Below, in pieces: positions 22,801-32,977 of a stretch of DNA of 64,000 bases. The translations under genes and the position numbers were made by a program. This DNA comes from Cyrtodaria siliqua. Taxonomy: Eukaryota; Mollusca; Bivalvia; Adapedonta; Hiatellidae. The stretch covers positions 1-64,000 of the forward strand of contig JAWPHD010002628.1 of NCBI GenBank assembly GCA_037043455.1, read 5' to 3'. Within the stretch, counting starts at the first letter, position 1. Every line of letters begins with the position of its first letter. The notes below the pieces were generated by a model that was given only the letters and a program-made list of their open reading frames with translations, ran no database searches and was not told the origin of the DNA.

Positions 22801-25800
22801 TGCTACATTGTTGTTTATTTCTATGCGTGGTTTAGGCTAAATGTGGTTATTGACTGCTACAGTGTTGTTTATTTCTATGCGTGGTTTAGGCTGAATGCGG
22901 TTATTGACTGCTACATTGTTGTTTATTTCTATGCGTGGTTTAGGCTGAATGTGGTTATTGACTGCTACAGTGTTGTTTGTTTCTATGCGTGGTTTAGGCT
23001 GAATGTGGTTATTGACTGCTACATTGTTGTTTGTTTCTATGCGTGGTTTAGGCTGAATGTGGTTATTGAATGCTACAGTGTTGTTTATTTCTATGCGTGG
23101 TTTAGGCTGAATGTGGTTATTGACTGCTACATTTTTGTTTGTTTCTATGCGTGGTTTAGGCTGAATGTGGTTATTGACTGCTACAGTGTTGTTTATTTCT
23201 ATGCGTGGTTTAGGCTGAATGTGGTTATTGACTGCTACATTGTTGTTTGTTTCTATGCGTGGTTTAGGCTGAATGTGGTTATTGACTGCTACAGTGTTGT
23301 TTGTTTCTATGCGTGGTTTAGGCTGAATGTGGTTATTGACTGCTACATTGTTGTTTATTTCTATGCGTGGTTTAGGCTGAATGTGGTTATTGACTGCTAC
23401 AGTGTTGTTTGATTCTATGCGTGGTTTAGGCTGAATGTGGTTATTGACTGCTACATTTTTGTTTGTTTCTATGCGTGGTTTAGGCTGAATGTGGTTATTG
23501 ACTGCTACAGTGTTGTTTGTTTCTATGCGTGGTTTAGGCTGAATGTGGTTATTGACTGCTACAGTGTTGTTTGTTTCTATGCGTGGTTTAGGCTGAATGT
23601 GGTTATTGACTGCTACATTGTTGTTTGTTTCTTTGCGTGGTTTAGGCTGTATGTGGTTATTGAATGCTACATTGTTGTTTATTTCTATGCGTGGTTTAGG
23701 CTGAATGTGGTTATTGACTGCTACAGTGTTGTTTGTCTCTATGCGTGGTTTAGGCTGAATGTGGTTATTGACTGCTACATTGTTGTTTGTCTTTATGCGT
23801 GGTTTAGGCTGAATGTGGTTATTGACTGCTACATTGTTGTTTGTTTCTATGCGTGGTTTAGGCTGAATGTGGTTATTGAATGCTACATTGTTGTTTGTTT
23901 CTATGCGTGGTTTTCGTTGAATGTGGTTCTTGACTGCTACATTGTTGTTTGTTTCTATGCGTGTTTTTGGTTGAATGTAGTTATTGACTGCTACATTGTA
24001 GTTTGTCTTTATGCGTGGTTTAGGCTGAATGTGGTTATTGACTGCTACATTGTTGTTTATTTCTATGCGTGGTTTAGGCTGAATGTGGTTATTGACTGCT
24101 ACATTGTTGTTTGTTTCTATGCGTGCTTTAGGCTGAATGTGGTTATTGAAGCTACATTGTTGTTTGTTTCTATGCGTGGTTTTCGTTGAATGTGGTTCTT
24201 GACTGCTACATTGTTGTTTGTTTCTATGCGTGTTTTTGGTTGAATGTAGTTATTGACTGCTACATTGTTGTTTGTCTTTATGCCTGGTTTAGGCTGAATG
24301 TGGTTATTGACTGCTACATTGTTGTTTATTTCTATGCGTGGTTTAGGCTGAATGTGGTTATTGACTGCTACATTGTTGTTTATTTCTATGCGTGGTTTAG
24401 GCTGAATGTGGTTATTGACTGCTACAGTGTTGTTTATTTCTATGCGTGGTTTAGGCTGAATGTGGTTATTGACTGCTACATTGTTGTTTGTTTCTATGCG
24501 TGGTTTAGGCTGAATGTGGTTATTGACTGCTACATTGTTGTTTGTTTCTATGCGTGGTTTAGGCTGAATGTGGTTATTGAATGCTACAGTTTTGTTTATT
24601 TCTATGTTTGGTTTAGGCTGAATGTGGTTATTGACTGCTACATTTTTGTTTGTTTCTATGCGTGGTTTAGGCTGAATGTGGTTATTGAATGCTACATTGT
24701 TGTTTGTTTCTATGCGTGGTTTTCGTTGAATGTGGTTCTTGACTGCTACATTGTTGTTTGTTTCTATGCGTGTTTTTGGTTGAATGTAGTTATTGACTGC
24801 TACATTGTTGTTTGTCTTTATGCGTGGTTTAGGCTGAATGTGGTTATTGACTGCTACATTGTTGTTTATTTCTATGCGTGGTTTAGGCTGAATGTGGTTA
24901 TTGACTGCTACATTGTTGTTTGTTTCTATGCGTGGTTTAGGCTGAATGTGGTTATTGAATGCTACATTGTTGTTTGTTTCTATGCGTGGTTTTCGTTGAA
25001 TGTGGTTCTTGACTGCTACATTGTTGTTTGTTTCTATGCGTGTTTTTGGTTGAATGTAGTTATTGACTGCTACATTGTTGTTTGTCTTTATGCGTGGTTT
25101 AGGCTGAATGTGGTTATTGACTGCTACATTGTTGTTTATTTCTATGCGTGGTTTAGGCTGAATGTGGTTATTGACTGCTACAGTGTTGTTTGTTTATATG
25201 CGTGGTTTAGGCTGAATGTGGTTATTGACTGCTACATTGTTGTTTATTTCTATGCGTGGGTTAGGCTGAATGTGGTTATTGAATGCTTCATTGTTGTTTA
25301 TTTCTATGCGTGGTTTAGGCTGAATGTGGTTATTGACTGCTACAGTGTTGTTTGTTTCTATGCGTGGTTTAGGCTGAATGTGTTATTGACTGCTACATTG
25401 TTGTTTGTTTCTATGCGTGGTTTAGGCTGAATGTGGTTATTGACTGCTACATTGTTGTTTGTTTCTATGCGTGGTTTAGGCTGTTTGTGGTTATTGACTG
25501 CTACAGTGTTGTTTATTTCTATGCGTGGTTAAGGCTGAATGTGGTTATTGACTGCTACAGTGTTGTTTGTTTCTATGCGTGGTTTAGGCTGAATGTGGTT
25601 ATTGACTGCTACATTGTTGTTTGTTTCTATGCGTGGTTTAGGCTGAATGTGGTTATTGACTGCTACATTGTTGTTTGTTTCTATGCGTGGTTTAGGCTGA
25701 ATGTGGTTATTGAATGCTACAGTGTTGTTTATTTCTATGCGTGGTTTAGGCTGAATTTGGTTATTGACTGCTACATTTTTGTTTGTTTCTATGCGTGGTT

Positions 25801-26748
25801 TAGGCTGAATGTGGTTATTGACTGCTACAGTGTTGTTTATTTCTATGCGTGGTTTAGGCTGAATGTGGTTATTGACTGCTACATTGTTGTTTGTTTCTAT
25901 GCGTGGTTTAGGCTGAATGTGGTTATTGACTGCTACAGTGTTGTTTGTTTCTATGCGTGGTTTAGGCTGAATGTGGTTATTGACTGCTACATTGTTGTTT
26001 GTTTCTATGCGTGGTTTAGGCTGTATGTGGTTATTGAATGCTACATTGTTGTTTATTTCTATGCGTGGTTTAGGCTGAATGTGGTTATTGACTGCTACAG
26101 TGTTGTTTGTTTCTATGCGTGGTTTAGGCTGAATGTGGTTATTGACTGCTACATTGTTGTTTGTTTCTATGCGTGGTTTAGGCTGAATGTGTCTCTTGAA
26201 TGCTACATTGTTGTTTGTTTCTATGCGTGGTTTTGGTTGAATGTGGTTATTGACTGCTACATTGTTGTTTGTTTCTATGCGTGGTTTAGGCTGAATGTGG
26301 TTATTGACTGCTACAGTGTTGTTTATTTCTATGCGTGGTTTAGGCTGAATGTGGTTATTGACTGCTACAGTGTTGTTTGTTTCTATGCGTGGTTTAGGCT
26401 GAATGTGGTTATTGACTGCTACATTGTTGTTTGTTTCTATGCGTGGTTTAGGCTGAATGTGGTTATTGACTGCTACATTGTTGTTTGTTTCTATGCGTGG
26501 TTTAGGCTGAATGTGGTTATTGACTGCTACATTGTTGTTTGTTTCTATGCGTGGTTTAGGCTGAATGTGGTTATTGACTGCTACATTGTTGTTTGTTTCT
26601 ATGCGTGGTTTAGGCTGAATGTGGTTATTGAATGCTACATTGTTGTTTGTTTCTATGCGTGGTTTTGGTTGAATGTGGTTATTGACTGCTACATTGTTGT
26701 TTGTTTCTATGCGTGGTTTTGGTTGCATGTGGTTCTTGACTGCTACAT
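16868..26748. repeat. 54-bp satellite array, about 183 units
   Basis: Units of 54 bp built from TGCTACATTGTTGTTTGTTT, CTATGCGTGGTTT and either TGGTTGAATGTGG or AGGCTGAATGTGG, then TTCTTGAA or TTATTGAC. From 17355 to about 19620 a higher-order unit of 1,133 bp (21 monomers less one base) is repeated nearly identically. From about 22.6 kb onward the AGGCTGAA / TTATTGAC type dominates. Because 54 is divisible by 3 and the unit lacks stops in several frames, both strands read open for hundreds of codons (hydrophobic on plus; Lys/Pro/Asn-rich on minus). No start, splice or other gene context supports translation. It lies in the intron between exons 7 and 8. Confidence 0.97.
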
Positions 26749-26790
26749 GTCCTGTTCCACTTTTATATTTACTTTTGATAATATTCTTAG
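26749..26790 (+). mobile_element. Module B, copy 1, right flank
   Basis: CCTGTTCCACTTTTATATTTAC matches the right end of the other B copies (CCTGTTCGAC, TTTTATACTTAC), showing that the 54-bp array sits inside a B element. Confidence 0.7.
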
Positions 26791-27238
26791 ACGTAAGCCC
26801 AAGTCAGCAAACTGCAGTCACAATCGTGCATAACAAGCTGCTGTATATAATTCATAGCAACTTCATACAACTGGTTATCGTTGAACGTCATGGGAATATC
26901 GGTGAACGAAATTTGATTACTTGAGCTCAAGTCTAAGAATAGTTTGAAGAATGATTGATGAATTGGGCCAGTTCTGACATATTGGTGCTTTCCAACGAAT
27001 GTAAGTTAAATACATCCTGTTTTAACTATAATGTTTGTGTGCATGCGTGTGACACTGTGTAATTTTAAAAATATATAGTCCCTCCGCCCTGATATCCAAC
27101 AGAGAATCATTGTACAGCTGGGCACAATGGAGTGATTCGACTGTTTTGTTGGTGTTCTGTTTAAATATGTGTAAAGAGGTATAAAATATCATGATCAAAA
27201 ACTAGGTTAAGGTAACTATAGATTAATGACATCTCAGG
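26791..27238. other. Intron sequence, no recognised features
   Basis: Unique AT-rich sequence. A moderately long open minus frame near 27030-27150 has no domain. Confidence 0.4.
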
Positions 27239-27480
27239 GGCTAGTTTTATGAAACATCTTACGACAATGGTGATCGTAAGTAAAATTAATAAATGTATTG
27301 CTATATCTAAAATTAAAAAAATAAAACGATTTTCCTTAAAGTATCTAATATATATATTGTTCATGCAATATTTCCACCGGTAATTGTTGGGTCACATGCT
27401 TTTAAGGAAAATGTTGAAAAAATAATGCATTTTATTTCGATTAAATATAAAAGTTATCGTAAGTTGTTTCATAAAACAGA
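27239..27480. mobile_element. MITE with TTTTATGAAAC-type inverted ends
   Basis: AGTTTTATGAAACATCTTAC at the left and GTAAGTTGTTTCATAAAAC at the right form imperfect terminal inverted repeats around about 240 bp. No coding capacity. I know similar TTTCATAAAAC-ended MITEs from invertebrates in general. Confidence 0.7.
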
Positions 27481-27577
27481 GACTTTGATTACAATGCAGG
27501 CCTTCGCATATTTTTTGATCCTTAGCTAGTTTAACCGGGTACAGGTAAATGGTGAATAATCGATTCCTAACCGTATG

Positions 27578-27649
27578 TCTTCGATAGCCCAGTGGTTAGA
27601 GCGCTGATACGGTAAACCAGAGACCGTGGGTTCGAGTCCCGGTTGAGGA
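27578..27649 (+). tRNA. tRNA-Thr(GGT)-like sequence in left terminal repeat
   Basis: 72 nt with exact A box TAGCCCAGTGG and exact B box GGTTCGAGTCC. The acceptor ends TCTTCGA and TTGAGGA pair over 7 bp with two wobbles. The anticodon loop ACGGTAA gives GGT (Thr). The anticodon stem has one mismatch and the T stem one. Likely part of a retroelement rather than a housekeeping tRNA gene, though Pol III transcription is plausible. Confidence 0.5.
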
Positions 27650-27674
27650 ACGATTGTTCACCACCTGTTATATT

Positions 27675-27692
27675 TGGGGGCTCGTCCGGGAG
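27675..27692 (+). promoter_or_regulatory. Primer-binding-site-like sequence (tRNA-Pro complement)
   Basis: 17 of 18 bases agree with the complement of the tRNA-Pro 3' end, including TGG for CCA, which is not encoded in animal nuclear tRNA genes. It therefore cannot be explained as an antisense tRNA-Pro gene fragment, and the sequence after it does not continue as tRNA-Pro. Confidence 0.6.
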
Positions 27693-27817
27693 CATCCTGA
27701 GAAACACCAGCAGTGGTTCTCCTGTAAAATTGGGAATTCACTGACGAATTTCAGTCTGGTGGGGGTGTATGCAACCGGGTACAGGTAAATGATGAACAAC
27801 CGATTCCTAACCGTATG

Positions 27818-27889
27818 TCCTCGATAGCTCATAGGCCATAACGCTTGTACGGTAAACCAGAGACCCTGGGTTCGAGTCCCGGTTGAGGA
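27818..27889 (+). tRNA. tRNA-Thr(GGT)-like sequence in right terminal repeat
   Basis: Same layout as the left copy. The acceptor TCCTCGA / TTGAGGA pairs better, the T stem is complete and the B box exact, but the D arm is disrupted (TAGCTCATAGG). The two copies differ mostly in the D arm, so they diverged after insertion or came from a source with a relaxed D arm. Confidence 0.45.
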
Positions 27890-28064
27890 ACGATTTTTTC
27901 ACCACAGTTTATACTAGCTATATATACCTACTCCCATTGTATGTTTCGGATTTAAAAACAATATATCATCCAATAATTGTGCGCAAGAATTTGCTCAAGT
28001 TCGCAAGAAATTGTCCTCCATGTGCACAGTTTAAGAAATATACGAGTATTCATATGGAATGTAC

Positions 28065-28240
28065 CCCGTTAAAAGTCCAGATCAGCCGGTCCACAGTTCC
28101 AGTCACGTGACAAGTAAGTTGAAGGCTAGCGTAGTACACAGCCGAATTATGGCCGTTTATTACAGGAATCGGTGCTGGTTTGGGTGTTGTTGTCGTCGGC
28201 AGTGTCGTCGTCGGGGTCGTACTTGGGGCGTGCGTGTTGT
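28065..28240 (-). CDS. LU-Ig gene exon 7: mucin-like stalk and first half of Ig domain 1
   Basis: Acceptor TATTTCAATTAAG and donor GTACATTC bound 176 bases: 2 bases completing a His codon plus 58 codons. After THAPS comes the Thr/Pro stalk PTTTLPTTTTPKP, a likely O-glycosylation region. The Ig half follows: APIPVINGHNSAVYYASLQL, TCHVTGTV and LIWTFNG, with strand-B Cys and strand-C Trp 14 residues apart. It enters in phase 1 and leaves in phase 0 into exon 8. The opposite strand of the stalk reads as a Gly/Val-rich pseudo-membrane segment, which is an antisense shadow. The stalk is encoded by ACG/ACA/CCG-rich simple sequence, so its length may vary between alleles. Confidence 0.82.
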
Positions 28241-28370
28241 CTTAATTGAAATACGAATACAAAACAAAAATCAGCCTAAGCAATATTCGTGTATAAAAAT
28301 AGCATATTATGTCAGTAAGTTTATTAGGCGATGTCTAGAAAACAAACAATGACGTAACGTGGCCAGTCTA

Positions 28371-28634
28371 CATTACGTGGTTCCGCCTTAATTCCAATAA
28401 GTGATGGGAAAGCTTATAAAAGGCAAAAGTCTATAACGGATATTTCGACAATAAAACACGCTTAAAATCATATTTTACTGAAAAAATGAGATAACCTGTT
28501 TAAAATTACCTATTTTACAATATGCAGAGTATTAAAACCGAAATTAAGGTTTTATTTCATACCCCAGCCAACCCCGTTTTCGCTTCTTGGAGAAGGGGAT
28601 AGGGTATGAAAGTTAATACTTGGACCACGTAATG
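28371..28634 (+). mobile_element. MITE family E, copy 3 (cleanest)
   Basis: 264 bp bounded by CATTACGTGGT and ACCACGTAATG, a perfect 11-bp TIR. Interior words TTTCGACAATAAAACACG and CCGAAATTAAGGTTTTATTT are shared with the other copies. In the intron between exons 6 and 7. Confidence 0.85.
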
Positions 28635-29247
28635 ATTCTTCTTTTTTTTTGCCAAGCTTAATATTTTAACAATACTAAGTATAAAGGCTGATATAGTAAT
28701 TTGTTTGACATGTAGATTATACACATGTTCAATATTGTTCTTTGTTTATTAGCCACAATGTTACGCTTGGAAGTCGGCATATTGTTTCATCACGGGTCAT
28801 AATATTCTTAATTTAATATTATAAATAAAACAACGTACTGTCGAAATTCTAGGTTAATGAAGATGCGTTAGCAGCGAAGCCATTAAATATGAATTACGCC
28901 CGTTAAACGCATGTAGCGTCAGGAAAACATAGCTTGAATAAAAATCGTTTCTAATAAATTTAATTGTTTGACATTTTACTGACATTCGCATTACAAAACA
29001 ACTAAACGATGTCTCGTTTTTGACAGTTTAACGTCAAATGCCTTGATTTAATACCGATTATGAACTATTAAATAATGGGACAACTTATATTTTCACTTCA
29101 ACCAATCTGATTTTAGGATTAGTACATAGTGCATTAATAAATACATGTACTTGACGGAAAACGCAGTATAAAATAATACCAATTGTTTGATGAAGCAATC
29201 GGATCTCAGAATTTGTGGAAAGTGCATTAGAATAATTATTAACTTAC
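28635..29247. other. Intron sequence, no recognised features
   Basis: AT-rich sequence between E3 and exon 6; nothing else supported. Confidence 0.4.
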
Positions 29248-29350
29248 GGGTCCAGCCGTCACAGACATCAAAGTTGCAGTAATTTGAATTATTACAACAC
29301 TTGTTGCACAGCGTGGATGTAGCAGATAATCGTTCAAAAGCTTCGCACGT
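29248..29350 (-). CDS. LU-Ig gene exon 6: C-terminal third of LU domain 2
   Basis: Acceptor TTTTTCTTTTGAAG and donor GTAAGTTA bound 103 bases, 34 codons plus 1 base. The exon reads TCEAFERLSATSTLCNKCC then NNSNYCNFDVCDGWT. CC-x4-CN is the signature that closes a Ly6/uPAR domain, and NNS is a possible N-glycosylation site. It enters in phase 0 after exon 5 and leaves in phase 1 into the stalk exon. The phase pattern equals that of exon 3, its counterpart in LU domain 1. Confidence 0.85.
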
Positions 29351-29872
29351 CTTCAAAAGAAAAATTAAAAATACATATATGATCATTTTGCAGCATCAAA
29401 TACCGATATATTAACTGCTTTATTAATGGATTTAATGTATTTGTGTCTTTACAAACAAACTGTTGAATGTTTGGCTGTATGCATGGTAAAAGCCGTACAC
29501 CTATTTTGGAAATATAAAATAATAATACAAAATACTGTTTAGACTGTTACATCATATCAGTTGTGTTCAAGTGTAGCATACACTAGGGTAGTGTAATGTT
29601 AGCGATGTTGTAGTTAGTGTTTCAAAAGCAGAGTACGTTTTCAGAAGAATTAAATTATACAGAATAATACAAAACGTAGTGTTATGATACATCAGTACTG
29701 TGTTAGCTTGTAATTGGTAGCTTAATATAATAAGAGGACGAGATAGCACAAAGGGGCCACCATCACAAAGTTAAGCAGTTTCCCGAATATTTGCCTATTT
29801 TTTTTAAATAATATTAAGACCAACAAGATAAGACGAATTATAATCAATTAATACACATTTTAAAGTTCGTAC
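29351..29872. other. Intron sequence, no recognised features
   Basis: AT-rich part of the intron between exons 5 and 6; nothing supported. Confidence 0.4.
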
Positions 29873-30265
29873 TCAGTGGCTCGTGCTACATGAGGTATAC
29901 AATGGCTTGTGCTACGTGATATATTAAGTTGATCGTGCTACATGTGGCATACAGTGACTCGTGCTACATGTTATATACAGTTGATCGTGCTACATTTTGG
30001 TATAAGATGGTTCATGCAACATGAGATATACAGTGGTTCTTGCATATACAGTTTATCGTGCTACATGTGGTATACAGTGACTTGTGTTACATGAAATATA
30101 CCGTGCCTCGTGCTATATGAGATATACAGTGGATATGAGATATGTAGTGAATCGTACTTCATGAGATATGCAGTGGTTTGCGCTACATTAGAAATAGAGT
30201 GACTTGTGATGAATAGAGAGGGGTATTGGCTCATTTTTTAATATAGACATACATGAGAAATACAA
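29873..30265. repeat. Degenerate ~29-bp tandem repeat
   Basis: About 13 diverged units containing CGTGCTACATG, then GATATACAGTG. Spacing varies by several bases. It ends about 35 bp before exon 5. Confidence 0.85.
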
Positions 30266-30300
30266 TTGATCGGGCTACATGTGAAATGCAATATTCTTAC

Positions 30301-30363
30301 CAGTTTAGGCATACACTTCAAGCTGTAACCAGACAGTGTCGGTGACATGTATACTGCACACAT
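30301..30363 (-). CDS. LU-Ig gene exon 5: middle third of LU domain 2
   Basis: Acceptor TTTCATTTATAG and donor GTAAGAAT bound exactly 21 codons (phase 0 to 0): MCAVYMSPTLSGYSLKCMPK plus L. It matches the layout of exon 2 (C-x-V, a polar loop, Y/F-S-L-x-C-M), the central finger of the domain. The short size makes it weak alone, but phase, position and pattern all agree with exons 4 and 6. The internal ATG at its start is not a translation start in this model. Confidence 0.72.
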
Positions 30364-30495
30364 CTATAAATGAAACTATTTTGAAATAAAGAGCGAAGTA
30401 AAGAATACACTTCTGTTGCAATACAAGTCGGTAAACTGTACCATAGACGTATTCGACTGGATGTCAAATGCTTTCCGTTTATTGATTGTCTCCCT

Positions 30496-30678
30496 CTTTC
30501 ATATCGTCCAATCATATTTAAGTCAACAATCGATTTGATTGGTCAGTCGGCATTCCTTCTTTGTGCCCAACAATCTCTTCGATGTCTTCACATTGAGAAG
30601 TTAGAACTTAACGAACAAAGTAAGGACTAACCAAGCAAATCGGGTTTTTACTTAAATTTGATTGGACGATATAAACGA
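30496..30678. repeat. Imperfect foldback
   Basis: ATCGTCCAATCATATTTAAG and CTTAAATTTGATTGGACGAT are inverted arms; ATCGATTTGATTGGT and ACCAAGCAAATCG continue the pairing. Arms of about 45 bp, loop about 90 bp. Confidence 0.75.
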
Positions 30679-30709
30679 ATGAGAACATTAATCAACTAAT
30701 GTGGCGAAA

Positions 30710-31144
30710 CCACGTGACTCGTTGGTCGGTTTCACGCCAACAAATTGTAAACAAAGCGCTCGATTCAGGTAAGTGTTTGCTTCATAACTTTCCTAATTAT
30801 ATGTATTCAACTAAAGCGCACACACCCCACTAAATTGAGCTCTTTGCTCCGTCGCAAAAGACAATTCAATTCATTCAGTAGTTTCTGAAATTAGCCTTCC
30901 CAAATTCTTGGAAATGAAAGAAATCTATGACCGTGTACAGTATGGGAGGGGCTAATAACAATAAGTACTGAATGACTCGAAATATCTTTTGCAGCGGGGG
31001 AAAGAGCCCAAATTGTAAGGGTATGTGCGATTTAGTTGAACAAATGTCATTAAATATTCAGAAAGTTATGAAGAAAAAGGGTACCCGAGTCGATCGCTTT
31101 GTTTCCAATATTTTGCTGTGACATCTATCAAAAAGTCACGTGGT
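30710..31144. mobile_element. Long-arm foldback element
   Basis: Ends CCACGTGACTCG and AGTCACGTGG. Inner arms pair over about 190 bp with mismatches (for example AACAAAGCGCTCGA with TCGATCGCTTTGTT, and GAGCTCTTTGCTCC with GGGGGAAAGAGCCC). No coding capacity. Confidence 0.75.
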
Positions 31145-31691
31145 CTCAACACCCTGTAAACTGAACAGCAATTAACTTCACGAAAAATCCAAGTCGAATA
31201 AACCTAATGTAACTGTCCAATATTTACACGCAATGAAACTACGTCTTTTAAATAAAAACGATGTAACTCGTTGTATAGTTATATGTTTAAGTTCCCCTAT
31301 TATATATTCCGGTATGTAGATATGAATAACTCTCCTCTTCTAAATACAGTTGTATTTTGCATATGTTTGCAACCACTTTTGGAAGATACCTGTGCAAGAA
31401 AAAATACACGACAAACCCGCAGCTGCAATTAATGCACCTGCACGTCGTACGAGCCATGCATGTATGGGGACTAAAGTCGTTGTTACCAATCTTTCAGCAA
31501 TTTCACCACGGTGTCTACTTGCAGCAGTGTGGTGAATGCTTGACTTCATAGTGAAGCCAACTCTGGAATACCACATAGATACATAATATAGAGGATATAG
31601 AGGATTCCCACGAGTGACTAGCTGTTTTGGGAGCTCACTCGATGAAATTAAGTTCCATCTTCCACTGAAAAGAAAATAATTATGCTTCCAT
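31145..31691. other. Intron sequence with a moderately GC-rich block
   Basis: Between two foldbacks. At 31370-31570 both strands hold 60-78-codon frames without recognised domains; the composition suggests an old coding or repeat fragment, not identified. Confidence 0.3.
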
Positions 31692-32168
31692 CAGCAAGCC
31701 CAGTAATCGACGTCATCAGCAGGTGCACGAGATGATCATCCGTAACGAAGATTTGTCTCGACTCGGTGAATAAACACACGCATTTCAGCTCTAATTCTCA
31801 GTCCATAAAGATATAATTGTGCCTAAAGTATCGCAACCAATGGTAAAAAGACTCGGTTTATATTCACTTCTGCTAATACTTAGCGAATTGAGAGCAGAAT
31901 CAAAGAAAGTTAAAAATGAAAAAACTCCGCTGAGAATCATCTCACTAAAATCACTTTCTTTGATTCTGCTCTCAATTCGCTAAGTATTAGCAGAAGTGAC
32001 TATTAACTGAGTCTTTTTACCATTGATTGCAATACTTCAGGCATAATTATATCCTTATGGACTGAGAATTTGAGCTGAAATGCGTGTGTTTACTTACCGA
32101 GTCGAGACAAATCTTCGTTACGGATGATCATCTGCACCTGCTGATGACGTCGATTACTGGGCTTGTCA
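31692..32168. mobile_element. Long-arm foldback element, ~477 bp
   Basis: Arms of about 210 bp. CAAGCCCAGTAATCGACGTC at the left returns as GACGTCGATTACTGGGCTTG at the right, and inside AGAGCAGAATCAAAGAAAGT pairs with ACTTTCTTTGATTCTGCTCT. The loop is about 45 bp. Arm identity looks high, suggesting recent origin or gene conversion between arms. Confidence 0.9.
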
Positions 32169-32394
32169 GTGTTTTGTGTCTATTTCACATTTGTATTTCC
32201 AACGGGTAACCCAATTTATAACCGCTTCACTATAAATTACTAGTTAATACACGACAAAAAATAATTCTGTAAATATTTATTTCAGTAAAAAAATTTACGT
32301 GAAATATACTTAAAAGTTTATGCAAAAATCTAGAAAAATCATTTAATTTTCCCTTTTTTCCATTTCCCCCATTTTTTTCCGTTTAAAATCACCC

Positions 32395-32443
32395 AGACGT
32401 CATCAAATATACCCTGACGTCATCAAAAGAGGTACTGACGTCA
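32395..32443. promoter_or_regulatory. Three spaced GACGTCATCAAA motifs (CRE-like)
   Basis: AGACGTCA at 32395 and TGACGTCA at 32415 and 32436, about 20 bp apart. The palindrome TGACGTCA is the CREB/ATF consensus, but this intronic triplet may simply be a short tandem repeat. Confidence 0.35.
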
Positions 32444-32524
32444 TCAAAAGAAGTGCACCTGACGGGATAGGAACGTAACTGCCGAGATAAGGTTTTATCT
32501 CAAGCACCCTGTTTCTCGGCAGAA

Positions 32525-32977
32525 TTATGCCCATCGACATGATAAACTATTGTTCATGGCGCTTGTTTCAGCCCAAGGGTTTTCAGCAATAACATGAGCA
32601 AGTTTATTATTACGTACATAATTTATATATCATTGGCACTGATCATTTTAATGGTACATAAACAAATCCTAGTTTTGAAGACTGGTTGAGAAATAAATAG
32701 GATTACGTCGTGGTCCGAGTATTAACTTTCATACCCCATCCAACCCCTTCTCCAAGAAGCCCAAACGGGGTTGACTGTGGTATGAAATAAAGCTTTAATT
32801 TCGGCTTAAAAAATTGTCATATTGTAAAACTAAAAAATTAAAAGGTAATTTTAAACAGGTTATCGCATTTTTTTCAGTAAAAAAGTTTTTAAACATATAT
32901 TATTGTCGAAATATCACAAAATCCTATTAATACAAGCTTCCCACCGCTTAATGGAATTAAGGCGTGGTCCCGTAATG
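32525..32977 (-). mobile_element. MITE family E, copy 4, with shared outer flank
   Basis: The E core lies at 32702-32977 with degraded ends (ATTACGTCGTGGTCC and GGTCCCGTAATGG). A further 175 bp (32525-32700) matches the flank of E copy 5 (58542-58707), including CATGAGCAAGTTTATTATTA. Both copies therefore derive from a larger element or share an older host repeat. Confidence 0.75.

Larger units (their letters stand above)
27533..27911 (+). mobile_element. Miniature LTR-like element with tRNA-like sequence in both terminal repeats
   Basis: Two direct repeats of about 140 bp (27533-27674 and 27773-27911, offset 240 bp) both start AACCGGGTACAGGTAAATG and end TTCACCAC plus a TTATA-type tail. Between them, right after the first repeat, lies TGGGGGCTCGTCCGGGA (27675-27691). 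This is the complement of a tRNA-Pro 3' end including the post-transcriptional CCA, as in a retroviral primer-binding site. Just before the second repeat stands GGTGGGGGTG (27758-27767), a polypurine-tract candidate. The order LTR, PBS, about 100 bp, PPT, LTR is that of a TRIM. Each repeat contains a tRNA-Thr-like sequence. No protein is encoded. Confidence 0.6.

Noticed and set aside
20803..26833. Very long plus-strand frames (up to 495 codons) in the 54-bp array
   Set aside because: Open only because the repeat period is a multiple of three; frames break at indels, both strands are open, and no start, splice or UTR context exists.
27578..27649. A functional nuclear tRNA-Thr gene
   Set aside because: It lies inside a duplicated terminal repeat next to a primer-binding-site-like sequence and has stem mismatches; treated as part of a retroelement, though transcription remains possible.
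28166..28238. Plus-strand Gly/Val-rich frame that looks like a transmembrane helix before a stop, with an acceptor-like TTATTACAG
   Set aside because: It is the exact antisense of the Thr/Pro stalk in exon 7. The minus-strand reading has both splice borders, correct phases to exons 6 and 8 and a clear Ig half-domain; the plus reading would need a 52-base intron.
31340..31576. 78-codon minus frame and overlapping plus frames
   Set aside because: No recognised domain, several frames open at once, and flanked by foldback elements.
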